Shown: positions 6,724-7,135 of the stretch, piece after piece
Numbering within the stretch: the first letter of the stretch is position 1
Layout: each line of letters starts with the position of its first letter
Source: Flavobacterium psychrophilum
Lineage (GTDB): Bacteria; Bacteroidota; Bacteroidia; Flavobacteriales; Flavobacteriaceae
Assembly (NCBI GenBank): GCA_003243255.1
Contig: QFQM01000223.1
Span: forward strand, 1 to 7,135
Direction of reading: 5' to 3'
DNA: 7,135 nt
Position numbers and translations under genes: made by a program
The notes under the pieces: model-generated
Told to the model about the DNA's origin: nothing
The model's input: the letters and a program-made list of their open reading frames with translations, nothing else
The model's database searches: none

Positions 6724-6771
6724 GGATTCTCTCTCGGTATTTTGTCTGGTGGGAGCGCGCTGAATGGACAT

Positions 6772-7135
6772 TCAAAGCCTCCCCTGGCCGTGCAGCGATG
6801 CGATGAACGCGGCAATGCCCTGCGGCGCCAGCACCTGGGCCTGTGGCACGCGGGCCAGGGCCGCCCGCGGCATGGTCTGCATTGCGGCACTGTCTGGCGA
6901 CTGCACCACGGCCAGGCCGCCGGCCGCGTGCACGCTGGCCATGCCCTGGGCGCCATCCTCGTTGGCGCCGGACAGCAGCACGGCCAGCAGGCGCTCGCCA
7001 TAGCAGTCGGCAGCCGACTCGAACAGCACATCGATCGAGGGCCGCGAAAAATGCCAGGGCGCATCCAGCGACAGCGCCAGCCTGGGACCGCTGTCCACCA
7101 GCAGGTTGTAGTCGGCCGGCGCAAAGTACAGGCAG
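6772..7135 (-). CDS. CheB-type protein-glutamate methylesterase, C-terminal part
   Basis: The frame enters from the right edge (first complete codon at 7134) and ends at TGA 6774-6772; about 120 residues are visible. LYFAPADYNLLV, FSRPSIDVLFESAA, LLSGANEDGAQGM and AMQTMPRAAL match, in order, the second half of the CheB methylesterase domain. The Asp in GANEDGA corresponds to the third member of the Ser-His-Asp triad (D286 in Salmonella CheB numbering); the Ser and His lie outside the window. CheB removes methyl groups from, or deamidates, glutamyl residues of chemoreceptors. In stand-alone copies beside kinases, as here, the target is often uncertain. The next gene starts at the very next base (ATG 6771) or 48 bases further on (ATG 6723), so the two are almost surely co-transcribed. 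Whether a receiver domain precedes this domain cannot be seen. Confidence 0.88.
   Translation of the reverse strand, partial: CLYFAPADYNLLVDSGPRLALSLDAPWHFSRPSIDVLFESAADCYGERLLAVLLSGANEDGAQGMASVHAAGGLAVVQSPDSAAMQTMPRAALARVPQAQVLAPQGIAAFIASLHGQGRL

Overview
This is a GC-rich stretch with long antisense open frames. The protein families and gene style suggest a beta-proteobacterium of the order Burkholderiales, most likely the Comamonadaceae (Delftia/Comamonas/Acidovorax-like). That placement is inferred from composition and remembered family resemblance; nothing was searched. No tRNA, rRNA, CRISPR array, IS element or prophage gene is visible.

Layout. A 5'-truncated view of a minus-strand gene lies at 1-121; it may be the start of a YjfI/DUF2170-like protein. 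It is followed by a 318-bp intergenic region with a strong 11-bp inverted repeat and two TGTAAAC direct repeats. On the plus strand come a membrane-anchored dCache-HAMP-GGDEF(degenerate)-EAL protein (440-3010), a diacylglycerol/lipid-kinase-family protein (3168-4175) and a calcineurin-like metallophosphoesterase (4199-5014). The last two form a tight pair with a 23-bp gap. A leader region with two tandem hairpins precedes a stand-alone receiver-domain response regulator (5200-5568). Convergent to it, on the minus strand, lie a receiver-histidine kinase (5604-6723) and the C-terminal part of a CheB-type methylesterase (6772 to the right edge).

How the parts may work together. Two signalling themes are present. 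One is c-di-GMP turnover: the EAL domain keeps its catalytic set while the GGDEF signature is ASNEF, so a sensor-controlled phosphodiesterase is expected. The other is phosphorelay: the CheB-like protein, the receiver-kinase and the facing single-domain receiver look like one sensory module whose upstream genes lie beyond the window. The lipid kinase/phosphoesterase pair looks like a separate two-gene operon of unknown physiological substrate.

The most notable observation is that the receiver-kinase gene is broken by a frame change near 6273-6283, exactly between the coiled coil after the receiver and the phospho-accepting His box. The reading frame moves by +1, meaning one extra base or a 3n+2-base loss. 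Otherwise the region looks like ordinary accessory signalling DNA. I do not see convincing evidence of an undescribed system.
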